This document shows positions 20,543-31,022 of a stretch of DNA of 64,000 nt, piece by piece. The stretch is from positions 218,848 to 282,847 of the forward strand of contig JACPZD010000001.1 in assembly GCA_016195665.1 (NCBI GenBank), given 5' to 3'. The stretch is from Gammaproteobacteria bacterium (GTDB taxonomy: Bacteria > Pseudomonadota > Gammaproteobacteria > SURF-13). Each line of letters starts with the position of its first letter. The first letter of the stretch is position 1. The position numbers and the translations under genes are program-made. The notes under the pieces were generated by a model. The model was not told the origin of the DNA and ran no database searches. It was given only the letters and a program-made list of their open reading frames with translations.

Positions 20543-22699
20543 GTGAACAAACTCAACAATTGGCTTGCTGCAGGGCTGACGTTATTCCTTCTATTATTCA
20601 CCCCCTCTCCGCAGTTGCTGGCCGCAGAAATCAGCCTCCAGCCCAAACTTGCGAAAACCACCGAGCGGCTGATTGTTAAGCTGCGCGATCCGGCAGCCGC
20701 GGGACAAGTCCACGGATTGAGCAGCGACCGATTGCACGGCCTCAGCGTCAAGGCCGGTGTGACTTTGTCATATCAGCGTGCCATGGCTGGGAACCTGCAG
20801 TTGCTTAAACTGCCGCGCCGCATGAACCTGGCCGAGGCGCAAACCGTCACGCGGCGACTGCAGGCCGATCCAGGCGTGGTATATGCCGAGCCCGATCAAA
20901 TCAAGTTTCCAAGACTCGTTCCCAATGACACGGGATACTCCAACCAGTGGCATTACAAGGCGCCTACTGACGAGACCGGCGGGACAAACCTCCCGGGAGC
21001 CTGGGACATCACGACCGGCTCACCCGGCCTCACGGTCGCGGTAATAGATTCAGGTATCCTGCCCCATGCCGACCTCGCCGGCCGCACGACGTCCGGCTAT
21101 GACTTCGTTTCCGAAGATGCCCCCGGCGTGTTTCTCAGCGCCAATGATGGTAACGGCCGCGATCCAGACCCCACCGACCCCGGCGATTGGATCAGTTCGG
21201 AGGAATCTCTCGGAACCGCGGCGGGGGGGTTCTTCAGCGGATGTAGTGTCAGCGACAGCGATTGGCATGGCACCCACGTGGCGGGCACGATCGCCGCTGC
21301 AACCAACAACGGCGCCGGGGTCGCGGGCGTAAACTGGGGATCGAAGGTGCTGCCGGTGCGGGTACTTGGCAAGTGCGGAGGCTATGATTCGGACATCCTC
21401 GACGCCATGCGCTGGGCCGCGGGTCTTTCCGTACCCGGCGTTCCCAGCAATCCGAATCCCGCCAGGGTACTCAATATGAGCCTGGGCGGCGGATCAAGCG
21501 GATGTAGCGCGGCTTACCAAGACGCTATTAATCAGGTCAATGCGGCGGGGGCGGTGGTGGTGGCGGCGGCGGGTAATGGCAATACGGTATCCAATTCCAG
21601 CCCCGACAGTTGCAACGGCGTGATTAACGTCGCAGCGACCAATCGCTTCGGCGGCAAGGCCTCCTACAGTAACTTCGGCGATAAAGTGGCCCTCAGCGCG
21701 CCGGGCGGCGAGGCCTTTTCTAACTTTGATCCCAACGGTATTTTGTCCACCTACAACACCGGCACCACGACGCCTGCGGCGGACACGTACGCATACCTGC
21801 AGGGCACCAGCTTTGCGGCGCCGCACGTCGCGGGCATCGCCTCGCTGATGTTGTCGGCTAATCCTAATCTGAATCCAGCTCAGGTGCGTTCCATCCTGCA
21901 ATCCACCGCACGTATCTTCCCTCCAGGTTCGACCTGTAACACCAACCTGTGCGGCGCCGGCATCGTCAACGCCGCGGCGGCGGTGGCGCAAGCGCGCGAC
22001 CTGGCCTCCCCCGGCCCCCAGACCGGCTGGTGGTGGAACCCAGCCCAGAGCGGCCGCGGCTTCACCATCGAAGTGAGCGGCAACAACATGTTCATGGCGG
22101 GCTATCTGTACGCCGACGACGGCCGCGCCACCTGGCTGGTCTCCACCGGGCCGATGACTAGCTCCAACCTGTACAGCGGCAAATTGCTCTCCTTCGGCGG
22201 CGGGCAGACCTTGAGCGGGACTTTTAAGTCCAACACTCTCACAAACGGCGACGTAGGCAATATCACCTTGCAATTTATTGACGCCACCCACGGCACGCTC
22301 ACCTGGCCGGGCGGCGCCATCCCCATCGAACGCTTTATATTCAGTTCAGGCACACCCACCTTTCAGCCCGAGACCGGCTGGTGGTGGAACGAAGCCGAAA
22401 GCGGCCGCGGTTTCGCCATCGAGATTCAAGGCAATACGTTGTTCATGGCCGGTTACATGTACGACGACAGCGGCAATCCGGTTTGGTATGTCACAGAGGG
22501 CGCGATGGCTACACCCACCCTTTATCAGAACGCTTGGCTGCAATTCGCCAACGGCCAGACTCTGACGGGGCCATTTAAGCAAAACCAGCTCATCAACGGC
22601 AACGCGGGCGGTATCACTCTACAGTTCAACAGCTCAACGACCGCCACGCTGACCTTGCCGGGCGGCCGGCGGATTCCGCTGACACGGTTCAGGTTTTAG
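20543..22699 (+). CDS. Secreted subtilisin-like serine protease with tandem C-terminal repeats
   Basis: The protein has 718 residues from GTG 20543. It has a signal peptide, an I9-type propeptide (about 40-125) and an S8 catalytic domain. The triad is Asp near 168 (VAVIDSG), His near 245 (DWHGTHVAGT) and Ser near 422 (GTSFAAPHVAG), with the oxyanion Asn in AAAGNGN. After about residue 490 there are two ~110-residue repeats, each opening TGWWWN-P/E-A-x-SGRGF and ending in ...LPGG...RF. Such repeats occur in secreted proteins of several gammaproteobacteria and may bind surfaces or aid secretion. All domains are intact, so an active extracellular protease is expected. Confidence 0.93.
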   Translation: MNKLNNWLAAGLTLFLLLFTPSPQLLAAEISLQPKLAKTTERLIVKLRDPAAAGQVHGLSSDRLHGLSVKAGVTLSYQRAMAGNLQLLKLPRRMNLAEAQTVTRRLQADPGVVYAEPDQIKFPRLVPNDTGYSNQWHYKAPTDETGGTNLPGAWDITTGSPGLTVAVIDSGILPHADLAGRTTSGYDFVSEDAPGVFLSANDGNGRDPDPTDPGDWISSEESLGTAAGGFFSGCSVSDSDWHGTHVAGTIAAATNNGAGVAGVNWGSKVLPVRVLGKCGGYDSDILDAMRWAAGLSVPGVPSNPNPARVLNMSLGGGSSGCSAAYQDAINQVNAAGAVVVAAAGNGNTVSNSSPDSCNGVINVAATNRFGGKASYSNFGDKVALSAPGGEAFSNFDPNGILSTYNTGTTTPAADTYAYLQGTSFAAPHVAGIASLMLSANPNLNPAQVRSILQSTARIFPPGSTCNTNLCGAGIVNAAAAVAQARDLASPGPQTGWWWNPAQSGRGFTIEVSGNNMFMAGYLYADDGRATWLVSTGPMTSSNLYSGKLLSFGGGQTLSGTFKSNTLTNGDVGNITLQFIDATHGTLTWPGGAIPIERFIFSSGTPTFQPETGWWWNEAESGRGFAIEIQGNTLFMAGYMYDDSGNPVWYVTEGAMATPTLYQNAWLQFANGQTLTGPFKQNQLINGNAGGITLQFNSSTTATLTLPGGRRIPLTRFRF

Positions 22700-22714
22700 C
22701 TTCCGTCATAACCG

Positions 22715-22850
22715 CTACACCGCGGAGGACGCGGAGGGAAAACTATTTTGATCTTATTTCTCTGCGTGTCTTTGGCGGTTTGTGTATTTTCCTTTGCGTT
22801 CCTCTGCGCCCTCTGCGGTGAAAAGGTTTCATCACCGAGGAGACGGAGGG
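22715..22850. repeat. Dispersed palindromic repeat (CCGCAGAGG type), copy 2
   Basis: It contains ACCGCGGAGGACGCGGAGG and the inverted CCTCTGCGCCCTCTGCGGTG. A second small inverted pair, CCGAGGAGACGGAGG / CCTCCGTCTC, follows up to 22890, just before the SMR gene. Confidence 0.75.
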
Positions 22851-22911
22851 AATTTTGAGTAGAATACAAAACTTGATCCTCCGTCTCAGCGCCCACGCAT
22901 AGGAGATAACA

Positions 22912-23238
22912 ATGTCAGCATGGCTTTACCTCGCCGCCGCCATTCTTTTTGAGGTGGCTGGCACCTTCTCGATGAGGATCTCCGAGGGGTTTACTAAACT
23001 CGCACCATCCACACTGGTGTTTGTCTTCTATACGGTCTCGTTCATCGCCATGGCCTTCGCCATCAAGCGGATAGACCTCAGCGTGTCGTATGCGATCTGG
23101 TCGGCGACCGGCACGGCGCTGATTGCGACAATCGGCATCGTCTACTTCGAAGAACCGCTGACGGCGCTAAAAATCTTCTCCTTGCTCCTGATTATTTTAG
23201 GCGTGATTGGGTTAAACTTGGGCCCCACAGAACACTAA
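22912..23238 (+). CDS. Small multidrug resistance (SMR) efflux protein
   Basis: The protein has 108 residues in four transmembrane helices. The essential membrane glutamate is Glu14 (LFEVAGT), and the helix-3 region reads VSYAIWSATGTALIA. The motif SEGFTKLAPS resembles EmrE/QacE more than the guanidinium exporter Gdx/SugE. It would exchange protons for cationic compounds as a dimer. A ribosome site AGGAG lies at 22901-22905. Confidence 0.9.
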   Translation: MSAWLYLAAAILFEVAGTFSMRISEGFTKLAPSTLVFVFYTVSFIAMAFAIKRIDLSVSYAIWSATGTALIATIGIVYFEEPLTALKIFSLLLIILGVIGLNLGPTEH

Positions 23239-23264
23239 GCAGCTATTTAAGGAAGGAGTGACAG

Positions 23265-23747
23265 ATGACTCACCGCAGCGCCGTAATCGAAACCAACAAA
23301 GGCACGATACGTTTTGAATTGCTGGAAACGGACGCCCCAAAAACCACCGAGAATTTCATCACACTCGCCGGGCGCGGTTATTACGACGGCGTGGGTTTCC
23401 ACCGTGTCATAAAAGGCTTCATGATCCAGGGCGGCGACCCGACGGGCACGGGCCGCGGCGGCGAATCGGCGTGGGGCGGGCGCTTCAACGACGAGATCGT
23501 CCCCCAATCGGAGTTGTACAAACAGGGCTACAAGGCTGGCACGGTGGCGATGGCCAACGCCGGGCCGAACACCAACGGTTCACAATTTTTCATCATGCAC
23601 GTGGATTATCCCCTCCCGCACCAGTACGTCATCTTCGGTCGTGTCACTGAAGGTCAAGAGGTGGTCAACGCCATCGCCAATGTCGCGCGGGACCGCAACG
23701 ACAAGCCCGTTGAACCGGTGGTGATGGAAAAGGTAACGATAGAATAG
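23265..23747 (+). CDS. ppiB: Cyclophilin-type peptidyl-prolyl isomerase
   Basis: The protein has 160 residues with no signal peptide, so it is cytoplasmic. Cyclophilin landmarks are GVGFHRVIKGFMIQGGDPTGTGRGG with the catalytic Arg, AMANAGPNTNGSQFFI, and FGRVTEGQEVV. It speeds proline isomerisation during folding. AAGGAGTG sits just before the ATG. Confidence 0.93.
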   Translation: MTHRSAVIETNKGTIRFELLETDAPKTTENFITLAGRGYYDGVGFHRVIKGFMIQGGDPTGTGRGGESAWGGRFNDEIVPQSELYKQGYKAGTVAMANAGPNTNGSQFFIMHVDYPLPHQYVIFGRVTEGQEVVNAIANVARDRNDKPVEPVVMEKVTIE

Positions 23748-23754
23748 AAGTCAA

Positions 23755-23832
23755 AACCCTATCACCGCAGAGGACGCGGAGGAATCCGACCAAACGGGTT
23801 TGTCTCTCTCTGCGTCCTCCGCGGTGAAGATT
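23755..23832. repeat. Dispersed palindromic repeat (CCGCAGAGG type), copy 3
   Basis: TCACCGCAGAGGACGCGGAGG is followed by its inverted partner CTGCGTCCTCCGCGGTGA. It abuts the truncated end of the deacetylase-like gene. Confidence 0.85.
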
Positions 23833-24564
23833 TTACCGGTCTGAGCACGCCAGCATAGCTTCCACCACCGCCGGCCAGGCGGCGCGGAAATCCCGGTCAT
23901 CGGCGCCGGGCCGCATCGGGATGTTGAGTTTGGCGCCCGCTGCCGCGCCGCGTCCGTGTTCGTGGGCCGCCCCGGTGCCCGGATAGAGATACCTCCCGTC
24001 CTCGTGCAGATCGGCAAAGAACATCTCGGGATCGTCTTCAAAGGCGTAGTACACGCCGTCGCCGTGATGGGCGTCTATGTCCACATAGGCGACACGCCTT
24101 ATACCGTGCACCACCCGCAGGGTCTCGATCACCACGCCGCAATCGTTGAACACGCAGAAACCCGCCGCGCCGTCGCGGCGCGCGTGGTGCAGCCCGGCAA
24201 TGGGCACGAAGGCGCGCCGGCACTCGCCGCTTAGCACCCGCTCCATCGCGGCCAGCGACGTGCCCACCACATAGGCCGCCGCCTCGTAGACGCCGGGAAA
24301 GGCCGGGGTGTCGCCATAGTCGAGAAAGCCCTCGCCGCTCTCCGATTGCGCCTTCACCCGCTCCACGTACTCGTGGCCGTGAAAGCGCTCGATCTGCTCC
24401 TGCGTCGCCAGCGCCGGCGCACAGGTCTGCACCCGTTTATCGAGTCCGAGCCGCACCGCCTCATCCCAAAACGCCTGCATGCGATCGGACCCAAACGGGT
24501 GGCCGTGACCGAAACCGTAGCGGGCCAGTTCATCGCCTACAAAGACGCAGACCGGACTATTCAT
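23833..24564 (-). pseudogene. Histone deacetylase-like hydrolase, C-terminally truncated
   Basis: The 243 residues match AcuC/HDAC-like deacetylases: an N-terminal HPFGSDRM, LHHARRDGAAGFCVFND and the zinc-site strand VAYVDIDAHHGDGV. Intact homologues run about 300 residues or more and carry a second zinc-binding Asp plus a Gly-rich segment in the missing part. Here the frame stops at ...VEAMLACSDR exactly where the CCGCAGAGG repeat begins. Loss of the second Asp ligand should abolish catalysis, so this is probably a truncated gene. It is divergent from the DUF2156 gene. Confidence 0.75.
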
Positions 24565-24594
24565 GCCTGTTAATGAAAATTAATGAAATAGTTG

Positions 24595-24622
24595 TTGACA
24601 GCGCTGCCTCATTTTGTACTAT
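24595..24622 (+). promoter_or_regulatory. Sigma-70 promoter for the DUF2156 gene
   Basis: A perfect TTGACA (24595-24600) and TACTAT (24617-24622) are separated by 16 bases, 80 bases before the ATG at 24703. Confidence 0.7.
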
Positions 24623-24702
24623 TAGCGCACTCAATGTACACGAGTGCCGCCCGCGGCAAAACCGCGGGGATCATTAACCCAACATCAAGGAGTCACTGGA
24701 CG

Positions 24703-25806
24703 ATGCTGAATCAACTTGACGAACCTCCCGGTAGTCGCCCGCGCGATACCCGTTTGCGATGGAGTGAACCGAATTCCACGCCTGACAATGTGCTCACCCT
24801 CCATGTCAACACGGCCTTCCCCAACCGTTACCTCGCCATCGAAGGCCACAAGCTGTATCCCTTCACCACCGATATCAAACCGTTGTTCGAGACCTATCAG
24901 CGGCGCAGCCAAGTCCCGCTCTCCGATTACACCTTCGCCAACAACATCATCTGGCTGTCGCAGAAGAGCGGCTTTTATCAGATCATCGAAGACTGTTTTT
25001 GCCTGTTTTGCCTGACCGGCGACGGGCTCACCATGCCGCTGCCGCCTCTCGGCGCGCCCGAGCGTCAATACGCCGCGCTCGCCGCCTGCTTCGAGATCAT
25101 GGACGGCTACAACGCCACACCCTATCTCGGTAAGGTCGAATTCGTATACCGTGATTTTCTTCAGGTCATGCCGCTCCACCTCGAGGAAGACACCGTATTC
25201 CCGACCGTGAGCGGCGGCGCCTGGCTGGTGGAACGCAGCCTGCCCGATTACATCTATTCGACCTCCGACCTGATTGGGCTCAAGGGCAACGCCTACAAGA
25301 CCAAGCGCAGCGAGATCAATCAGTTCCGGCGTATCCACCCCGATCACCACATGGAGACCCTGGGCCCGCAGCACTGGGACGGCATCCGCGATCTGGTCAA
25401 CACCTGGCTGCAGAATCGCCTGAAGTACCTGCCCCCGACGGACATCGCCAATTTTCTCTGCACCGCCGAACTGGAACGCACCGCCATCAACCGCGCGCTG
25501 GAGCATTACGACCCACTGCAACTGGAGGGCCTGTGCCTGTTCATCGGCGACCGGCTGGAGGGCTTCACCTTCGCCGAGCGCATCACGCCGGATGTGGCGA
25601 GTGTGCTGGTGGAAAAAACCAACTTCATGATCCCCGGCGCCGCGCAGTATCTGTTCCGCGAACTGGCCAAGACCTACACCGACTGCACCTACATCAACGT
25701 GGGCGACGATCTCGGTCTGGAAAACCTGCGCAAGGTCAAGATGAGCTACCGGCCCGCCTTGTTCGGCGAGAAGTTCACCTTAACCCGCCACTGTGCTCCA
25801 CGCTGA
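24703..25806 (+). CDS. DUF2156 (phosphatidylglycerol lysyltransferase C-domain-like) protein
   Basis: The protein has 367 residues from ATG 24703 with AAGGAG at 24687-24692; the longer frame upstream crosses the promoter and is unlikely. A GNAT-like fold is suggested by YIYSTSDLIGLKGNAYKTKR, FRRIHPDHHMETL and the closing VGDDLGLENLRKVKMSYRP. These match DUF2156 proteins, relatives of the aminoacyl-transferring half of MprF. No membrane helices are present. The substrate is unknown. Its last 14 bases overlap a GNAT gene. Confidence 0.8.
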   Translation: MLNQLDEPPGSRPRDTRLRWSEPNSTPDNVLTLHVNTAFPNRYLAIEGHKLYPFTTDIKPLFETYQRRSQVPLSDYTFANNIIWLSQKSGFYQIIEDCFCLFCLTGDGLTMPLPPLGAPERQYAALAACFEIMDGYNATPYLGKVEFVYRDFLQVMPLHLEEDTVFPTVSGGAWLVERSLPDYIYSTSDLIGLKGNAYKTKRSEINQFRRIHPDHHMETLGPQHWDGIRDLVNTWLQNRLKYLPPTDIANFLCTAELERTAINRALEHYDPLQLEGLCLFIGDRLEGFTFAERITPDVASVLVEKTNFMIPGAAQYLFRELAKTYTDCTYINVGDDLGLENLRKVKMSYRPALFGEKFTLTRHCAPR

Positions 25807-26365
25807 CAGCCTCGCATTTCAGACGGCGGTTGAGATTAATCATTCGGATGGCGGGATACGTCCCGCCCGGCTGGATGATCTGCCCTCGCTGCTGGAACTG
25901 GAACGGCGCTTCCCCACCGACCGGCTGTCGCGGCGCAGCCTGCGGCGGCTGATCCTACAGACTCAGACCGGTCTGTTTGTCTATGAAGAGAACGGCGTGG
26001 TGATAGGTGACATCGTGGTGCTGTACCGGCGCAATTCCACGCGCGCGCGCTTGTACTCGCTCATTGTGCATCCAGCCTGCCAAGGCCGCGGCATTGCCAC
26101 GGCCTTGTTGAGCGTTGCCGAGCGTGCGGCCACTCAACGCGGCTGCGATGTCCTGTCGCTTGAGGTGCGGGCAGACAATGGCGCAGCGTTGCACCTCTAC
26201 CAAAAGATGGGCTACACCGTGATCGCACGGGTGGAAAATTATTACGACGATCAGTCTCCCGCATTGCGCCTGGAGAAAGAAGTAGGTCGCTCCTGCGCTT
26301 TCTTCGCTTCGCTTCCCGCTGCGCTCGAAAGGCCAGGGTGTACGTCCTGTACACCCGTTCGGTAG
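25793..26365 (+). CDS. RimI-like GNAT acetyltransferase
   Basis: The protein has 190 residues, starting at GTG 25793 inside the end of the previous gene. The acetyl-CoA loop is seen in LIVHPACQGRGIATALL, and NGAALHLYQKMGYTVIARVENYY is the typical RimI end. The last ~25 residues after LEKEV read into repetitive non-coding-like DNA and are probably an accidental extension. It is likely a protein or small-molecule N-acetyltransferase, coupled to the DUF2156 protein. Confidence 0.8.
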   Translation: MLHADSLAFQTAVEINHSDGGIRPARLDDLPSLLELERRFPTDRLSRRSLRRLILQTQTGLFVYEENGVVIGDIVVLYRRNSTRARLYSLIVHPACQGRGIATALLSVAERAATQRGCDVLSLEVRADNGAALHLYQKMGYTVIARVENYYDDQSPALRLEKEVGRSCAFFASLPAALERPGCTSCTPVR

Positions 26366-26379
26366 CCTTGCTGCCTCAC

Positions 26380-26495
26380 CCATGCGCCCGCGACATTCGC
26401 AGAACCCTTCGCTGCGCTCTTCCCTGTGCAGCAGTCGCTCCTGCGCATCCGTGCGCCCGCGACATTCGCACGTCCCTGTGCAGCACAAGTAGTAA
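26380..26495. repeat. Short direct repeat region before ettA
   Basis: TGCGCCCGCGACATTCGCA occurs twice (near 26390 and 26450), each followed by TCCCTGTGCAGCA after a spacer. No gene is seen in 26366-26558. Confidence 0.6.
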
Positions 26496-26558
26496 GAAAT
26501 AAGGGGCGAATATCCAGTATTATATTCGCCTTGTCACTTGCCAGCTGTAACTGTCTCT

Positions 26559-28232
<1,674 letters not shown>

Positions 28233-28337
28233 AGCGCTCGAGGTAGTTTCGGCCTGCAACATCAAGATACAAGATGTGACTCCCTATTTCGTGTCGGCTA
28301 GAGCGCGAGTGACGCCAGGTTGGGCTGATGTGTACGA

Positions 28338-28550
28338 TTACAGAAGCTTACGAAACTGCTCGACTGTAAGTCCAGCGTCACGAACGATACCGCCAAGCGT
28401 GAAGGCGTTAACTGGGTTATGCCGAGGGATAGTGAGGATACGCGTACCGTTCGACATGACGATATGCTTGCTTTGACGCACAACGCCGAAACCGGCCTTT
28501 TCGAGGGCGCGCACAACATCAAGATGATTGATGCCAGGGATTTTTGGCAA
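28338..28550 (-). CDS. hicA: HicA-like mRNA interferase toxin
   Basis: The protein has 70 residues. It has the double-stranded-RNA-binding-like HicA fold, with the motif EKAGFGVVRQSKHIVMSNG containing the catalytic-type His and TIPRHNPVNAFTLGGIVRDAG. It lies three bases after the HicB-like antitoxin on the same strand, the order antitoxin first. It would cleave mRNA when freed from its partner. Confidence 0.88.
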   Translation of the reverse strand: MPKIPGINHLDVVRALEKAGFGVVRQSKHIVMSNGTRILTIPRHNPVNAFTLGGIVRDAGLTVEQFRKLL

Positions 28551-28553
28551 GGG

Positions 28554-28751
28554 TTAGACTGTCACCTCAACTTCACGAACTCTCTCACCGCGAAGCTGTT
28601 CCTCGACGACAGCAAGATACTCGCTGATGGCATCCTTGATGTTTTCGATGGCCTCGGCCTCGGTAGCCCCCTGCGACCAGCAACCCGGCAAGCCGGGCAC
28701 AGAGACGGAAAATCCCTCATCGGATTCGTGTAGAGCGATGCGATAGCGCAT
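28554..28751 (-). CDS. hicB: HicB-like antitoxin
   Basis: The protein has 65 residues with the HicB core (SDEGFSVSVPGLPGCWSQG, EAEAIENIKDAISEYL). There is no C-terminal DNA-binding domain, so this is the short form, and autoregulation may rely on another factor. GGAGG lies directly before the ATG. It neutralises the downstream toxin. Confidence 0.88.
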   Translation of the reverse strand: MRYRIALHESDEGFSVSVPGLPGCWSQGATEAEAIENIKDAISEYLAVVEEQLRGERVREVEVTV

Positions 28752-28772
28752 AGTTCCTCCTGCGAAAGTCTC

Positions 28773-28801
28773 AGTATAGCACTGCGCCTCTCATAGCCCA
28801 A
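28773..28801 (-). promoter_or_regulatory. Promoter of the hicBA pair
   Basis: On the minus strand TTGGGC (28796-28801) and TATACT (28773-28778) are spaced by 17 bases, 22 bases before the antitoxin ATG. Confidence 0.55.
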
Positions 28802-28825
28802 CAGCGCGAGCGCGTACGCAAGATA

Positions 28826-28912
28826 GCTTCAAGATAGCAAGATAGGGTCAGGCCTTTACTTTACAAGATAGCACAAGATAGCACAAGATAGGGTCAGGCC
28901 TTTACTTTATAT
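28826..28912. repeat. REP-type direct repeats before the RAYT gene
   Basis: GATAGGGTCAGGCCTTTACT occurs twice, with short CAAGATAGCA repeats between. A related inverted sequence (GGTAAAGACCC) lies at the end of the transposase gene near 29865-29880. Such repeats mark the ends used by REP-associated tyrosine transposases. Confidence 0.75.
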
Positions 28913-28935
28913 TATCCCTTGTATAATATTTCCTC

Positions 28936-29898
28936 ATGACCCGCCCGCTCCGCCTCGAATTTCACGGCGCCGTTTATCACCTCACCGCCCGGGGTGACCA
29001 GCGCGAGGACATCTTCTTCGACGACGCCGACCGGCTGATCTTCCTTGACCTCCTGGCGAAGGAAGTACACCAGCAGCACTGGCGGCTCTACGCCTATTGC
29101 CTCATGAGTAACCACTACCATCTACTCATTGAGACTCCCGAGGGCAACCTGGTGAACGGCATGCGCCGACTCAATGGCGTCTACACCCAAGCCTTTAATC
29201 GGCGCCACGGCCGAGTTGGCCATGTCCTGCAGGGCCGCTACAAGAGCATCCTCGTGGACAAGGACGCTTATCTTCTGGAACTGGCCCGCTACATTGTACT
29301 CAACCCGGTGCGGGCCGGCATGGCTCAACGCGTCGAGGACTGGCCCTGGAGCAGTTACGCCATCACTGCGAGTAAGCGTGAATCGCCGGGCTGGCTTGAT
29401 GCCGAGTGGATCGTAAAACAATTCGGCACCGACCCCAGCGCCGCGCGACAAGCCTATCGCCGCTTTGTGCGTGATGGCGTGGACGGCGCCTCGCCATGGG
29501 GAGCCCTACGCGGCCAAGTCTATCTAGGGGAAGACAAGTTTCTCGCGCGTATGGAAAGGCTCGCGGTGGAACAAGACAAGCAAGGTATCCCGGCAAGCCA
29601 CCGCCAGCCGACGCGCCCCGACGCGGAGGCGGTGTTGACAGCGGTGGCAAAGGGGTTTGGCGTCACACCGGAGCAGGCGCAAAATCGCAGCCATCAGCCG
29701 GCATTTCAAGCTTGGGTTTATTTTCTACGCCGTGCGGCGAATCTAAGTCTGCGCGAGGCAGCGGATAAAGCGGGCATTTCGCCCGGCCGCATTTCGCAGA
29801 TTCAGCGGACGATTGAGGCAGCGGAACCTGAACCGGTGCTGGCTGGATTGAAGCGCAGATATAAGGTAAAGACCCTTTACTTCCCTTCCTTGGGGTAG
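28936..29898 (+). CDS. REP-associated tyrosine transposase (RAYT)
   Basis: The protein has 320 residues. The Y1 HUH nuclease domain has YHLTARG, the metal-binding motif NHYHLLIETP and the region containing VLNPVRAGM. A C-terminal helix-turn-helix (SLREAADKAGISPGRISQIQ) resembles the DnaA-like C-terminus of long RAYTs. It is bounded by copies of its presumed REP sequence. RAYTs mobilise REP elements and are usually single-copy, domesticated genes. Confidence 0.9.
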   Translation: MTRPLRLEFHGAVYHLTARGDQREDIFFDDADRLIFLDLLAKEVHQQHWRLYAYCLMSNHYHLLIETPEGNLVNGMRRLNGVYTQAFNRRHGRVGHVLQGRYKSILVDKDAYLLELARYIVLNPVRAGMAQRVEDWPWSSYAITASKRESPGWLDAEWIVKQFGTDPSAARQAYRRFVRDGVDGASPWGALRGQVYLGEDKFLARMERLAVEQDKQGIPASHRQPTRPDAEAVLTAVAKGFGVTPEQAQNRSHQPAFQAWVYFLRRAANLSLREAADKAGISPGRISQIQRTIEAAEPEPVLAGLKRRYKVKTLYFPSLG

Positions 29899-29965
29899 TA
29901 TCCCCTTATCTGGGTGTCCGGAAAACCGGGGGTATCTCACTCCCATTATTCTCTCCTTGTGACTC

Positions 29966-30475
29966 TTAACGTGAAACTAACCGGCGTGCGGCGCCGTCGT
30001 CGCGCGTCCGGTTGAGTGACTTGCTTAGCGCCTCTAATTCCGCTTTCAGGTTTTGTGCAACTGTTTCTGCTTCTCTCGAAAAAGACTCAATGTCCTCTAT
30101 GCTGAATCGGCGTTGCCGATTTGTATATTTGTAAATTTCAGTAACGAAATCACTTTTTTCGAAATCAACGTAAATTTGCCAAGGATTATGTACGATCGCA
30201 TTGCGTTGGTCCGATAATTTCTCAGCTCTTGAGATAAGCACCTTTGCTTTTTCTATTGGGCTTGCTTCAGTGCCAAACTTCTCTACGAGCTTGGCAAGAA
30301 TTTTGAGTCGAGGTTTGAAGTTTTGGTCACCTACAAGGTATAGGATGTCTTCACTCGACAGGCGTTTGATGTATTCGTAGGTTAACCATTCAATCTTTGC
30401 GAAAGCCCATATAGCCTCACCGAGCTTTCGCGCAAGATCCTCACCGAGCTGTTCGAGAAAGTGCTTTTCTTCCAT
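29966..30475 (-). CDS. HEPN-like hypothetical protein
   Basis: The protein has 169 residues, all alpha in character. The central SDQRNAIVHNPW contains R-x4-H, the catalytic motif of HEPN ribonucleases, at the end of a helix as expected. The C-terminal ~50 residues are charged and probably coiled. HEPN proteins act as toxins or in anti-phage defence, but no MNT partner is adjacent. It lies between a RAYT and an IS110 remnant, in AT-richer DNA than its neighbours, which suggests transfer. Function is inferred only from the motif. Confidence 0.55.
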   Translation of the reverse strand: MEEKHFLEQLGEDLARKLGEAIWAFAKIEWLTYEYIKRLSSEDILYLVGDQNFKPRLKILAKLVEKFGTEASPIEKAKVLISRAEKLSDQRNAIVHNPWQIYVDFEKSDFVTEIYKYTNRQRRFSIEDIESFSREAETVAQNLKAELEALSKSLNRTRDDGAARRLVSR

Positions 30476-31022
30476 TGTGTCGTCGACGTGATATTGGTAG
30501 CGCTAACTTAATATATGGACTCCCCCATTTTGCAAGGATGTCTGGTTTTTGGTTCGAGATTCTGACTGCAGTAATATATCCAGCCTGTTGTTGAGCTTGT
30601 CTGCTCTGGCCCTGATGACATTCGCGCACGGGTGCCTCATTAGTAGAGCGGCCTGTGTTGCGGCCATTCTAGTTGTCAGGTTTGGCCCGCGCGAGGTTCA
30701 GCCTCGTTCCATCACTCCATCCATCCACGCAATCGGCGGTGGGGTATCCTCCGTAAACTGTTTGTGAAAAAGTCCGGCTTATGCGGCCAGCCGGTAGTCT
30801 GTTTCTCTGGCCAGCGTCGCCCAGATGATGCGGGCATTCTTTTACGCCTATACGGCTAGATCATTAATTTAATTAAGTGTAAATCAATAGACTATATTGC
30901 CTTATCAATATGCTCTTCGGGAATGTACGCTCCCCCTCATCTCTGATCAAGGCTGGCGCCGGGCAAAAAAACGGGCGCTTGCGCGCCCGTAAATTCACCC
31001 TAATGGAGTTGGGAGTAACCGG
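30476..31022. other. Intergenic stretch with IS110 remnant
   Basis: There is no intact gene. Near 30776-30843 the minus strand encodes KNARIIWATLARETDYRLAA and a stop, resembling the extreme C-terminus of IS110-family transposases. Frames upstream of it are broken. The rest is AT-rich and featureless up to the amtB terminator. Confidence 0.5.
30965..30992 (-). terminator. Terminator after amtB
   Basis: The stem ACGGGCG / CGCCCGT is followed on the minus strand by seven T, about 30 bases after the amtB stop. Confidence 0.85.

Noticed and set aside
22850..22911. Guanidine riboswitch upstream of the SMR gene
   Set aside because: No ACGR-loop hairpin pair or other guanidine-riboswitch core is present, and the protein looks EmrE/QacE-like rather than Gdx-like.
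28826..28912. CRISPR-like array
   Set aside because: Repeats are too few, irregularly spaced and tied to a RAYT gene; no cas genes are present.
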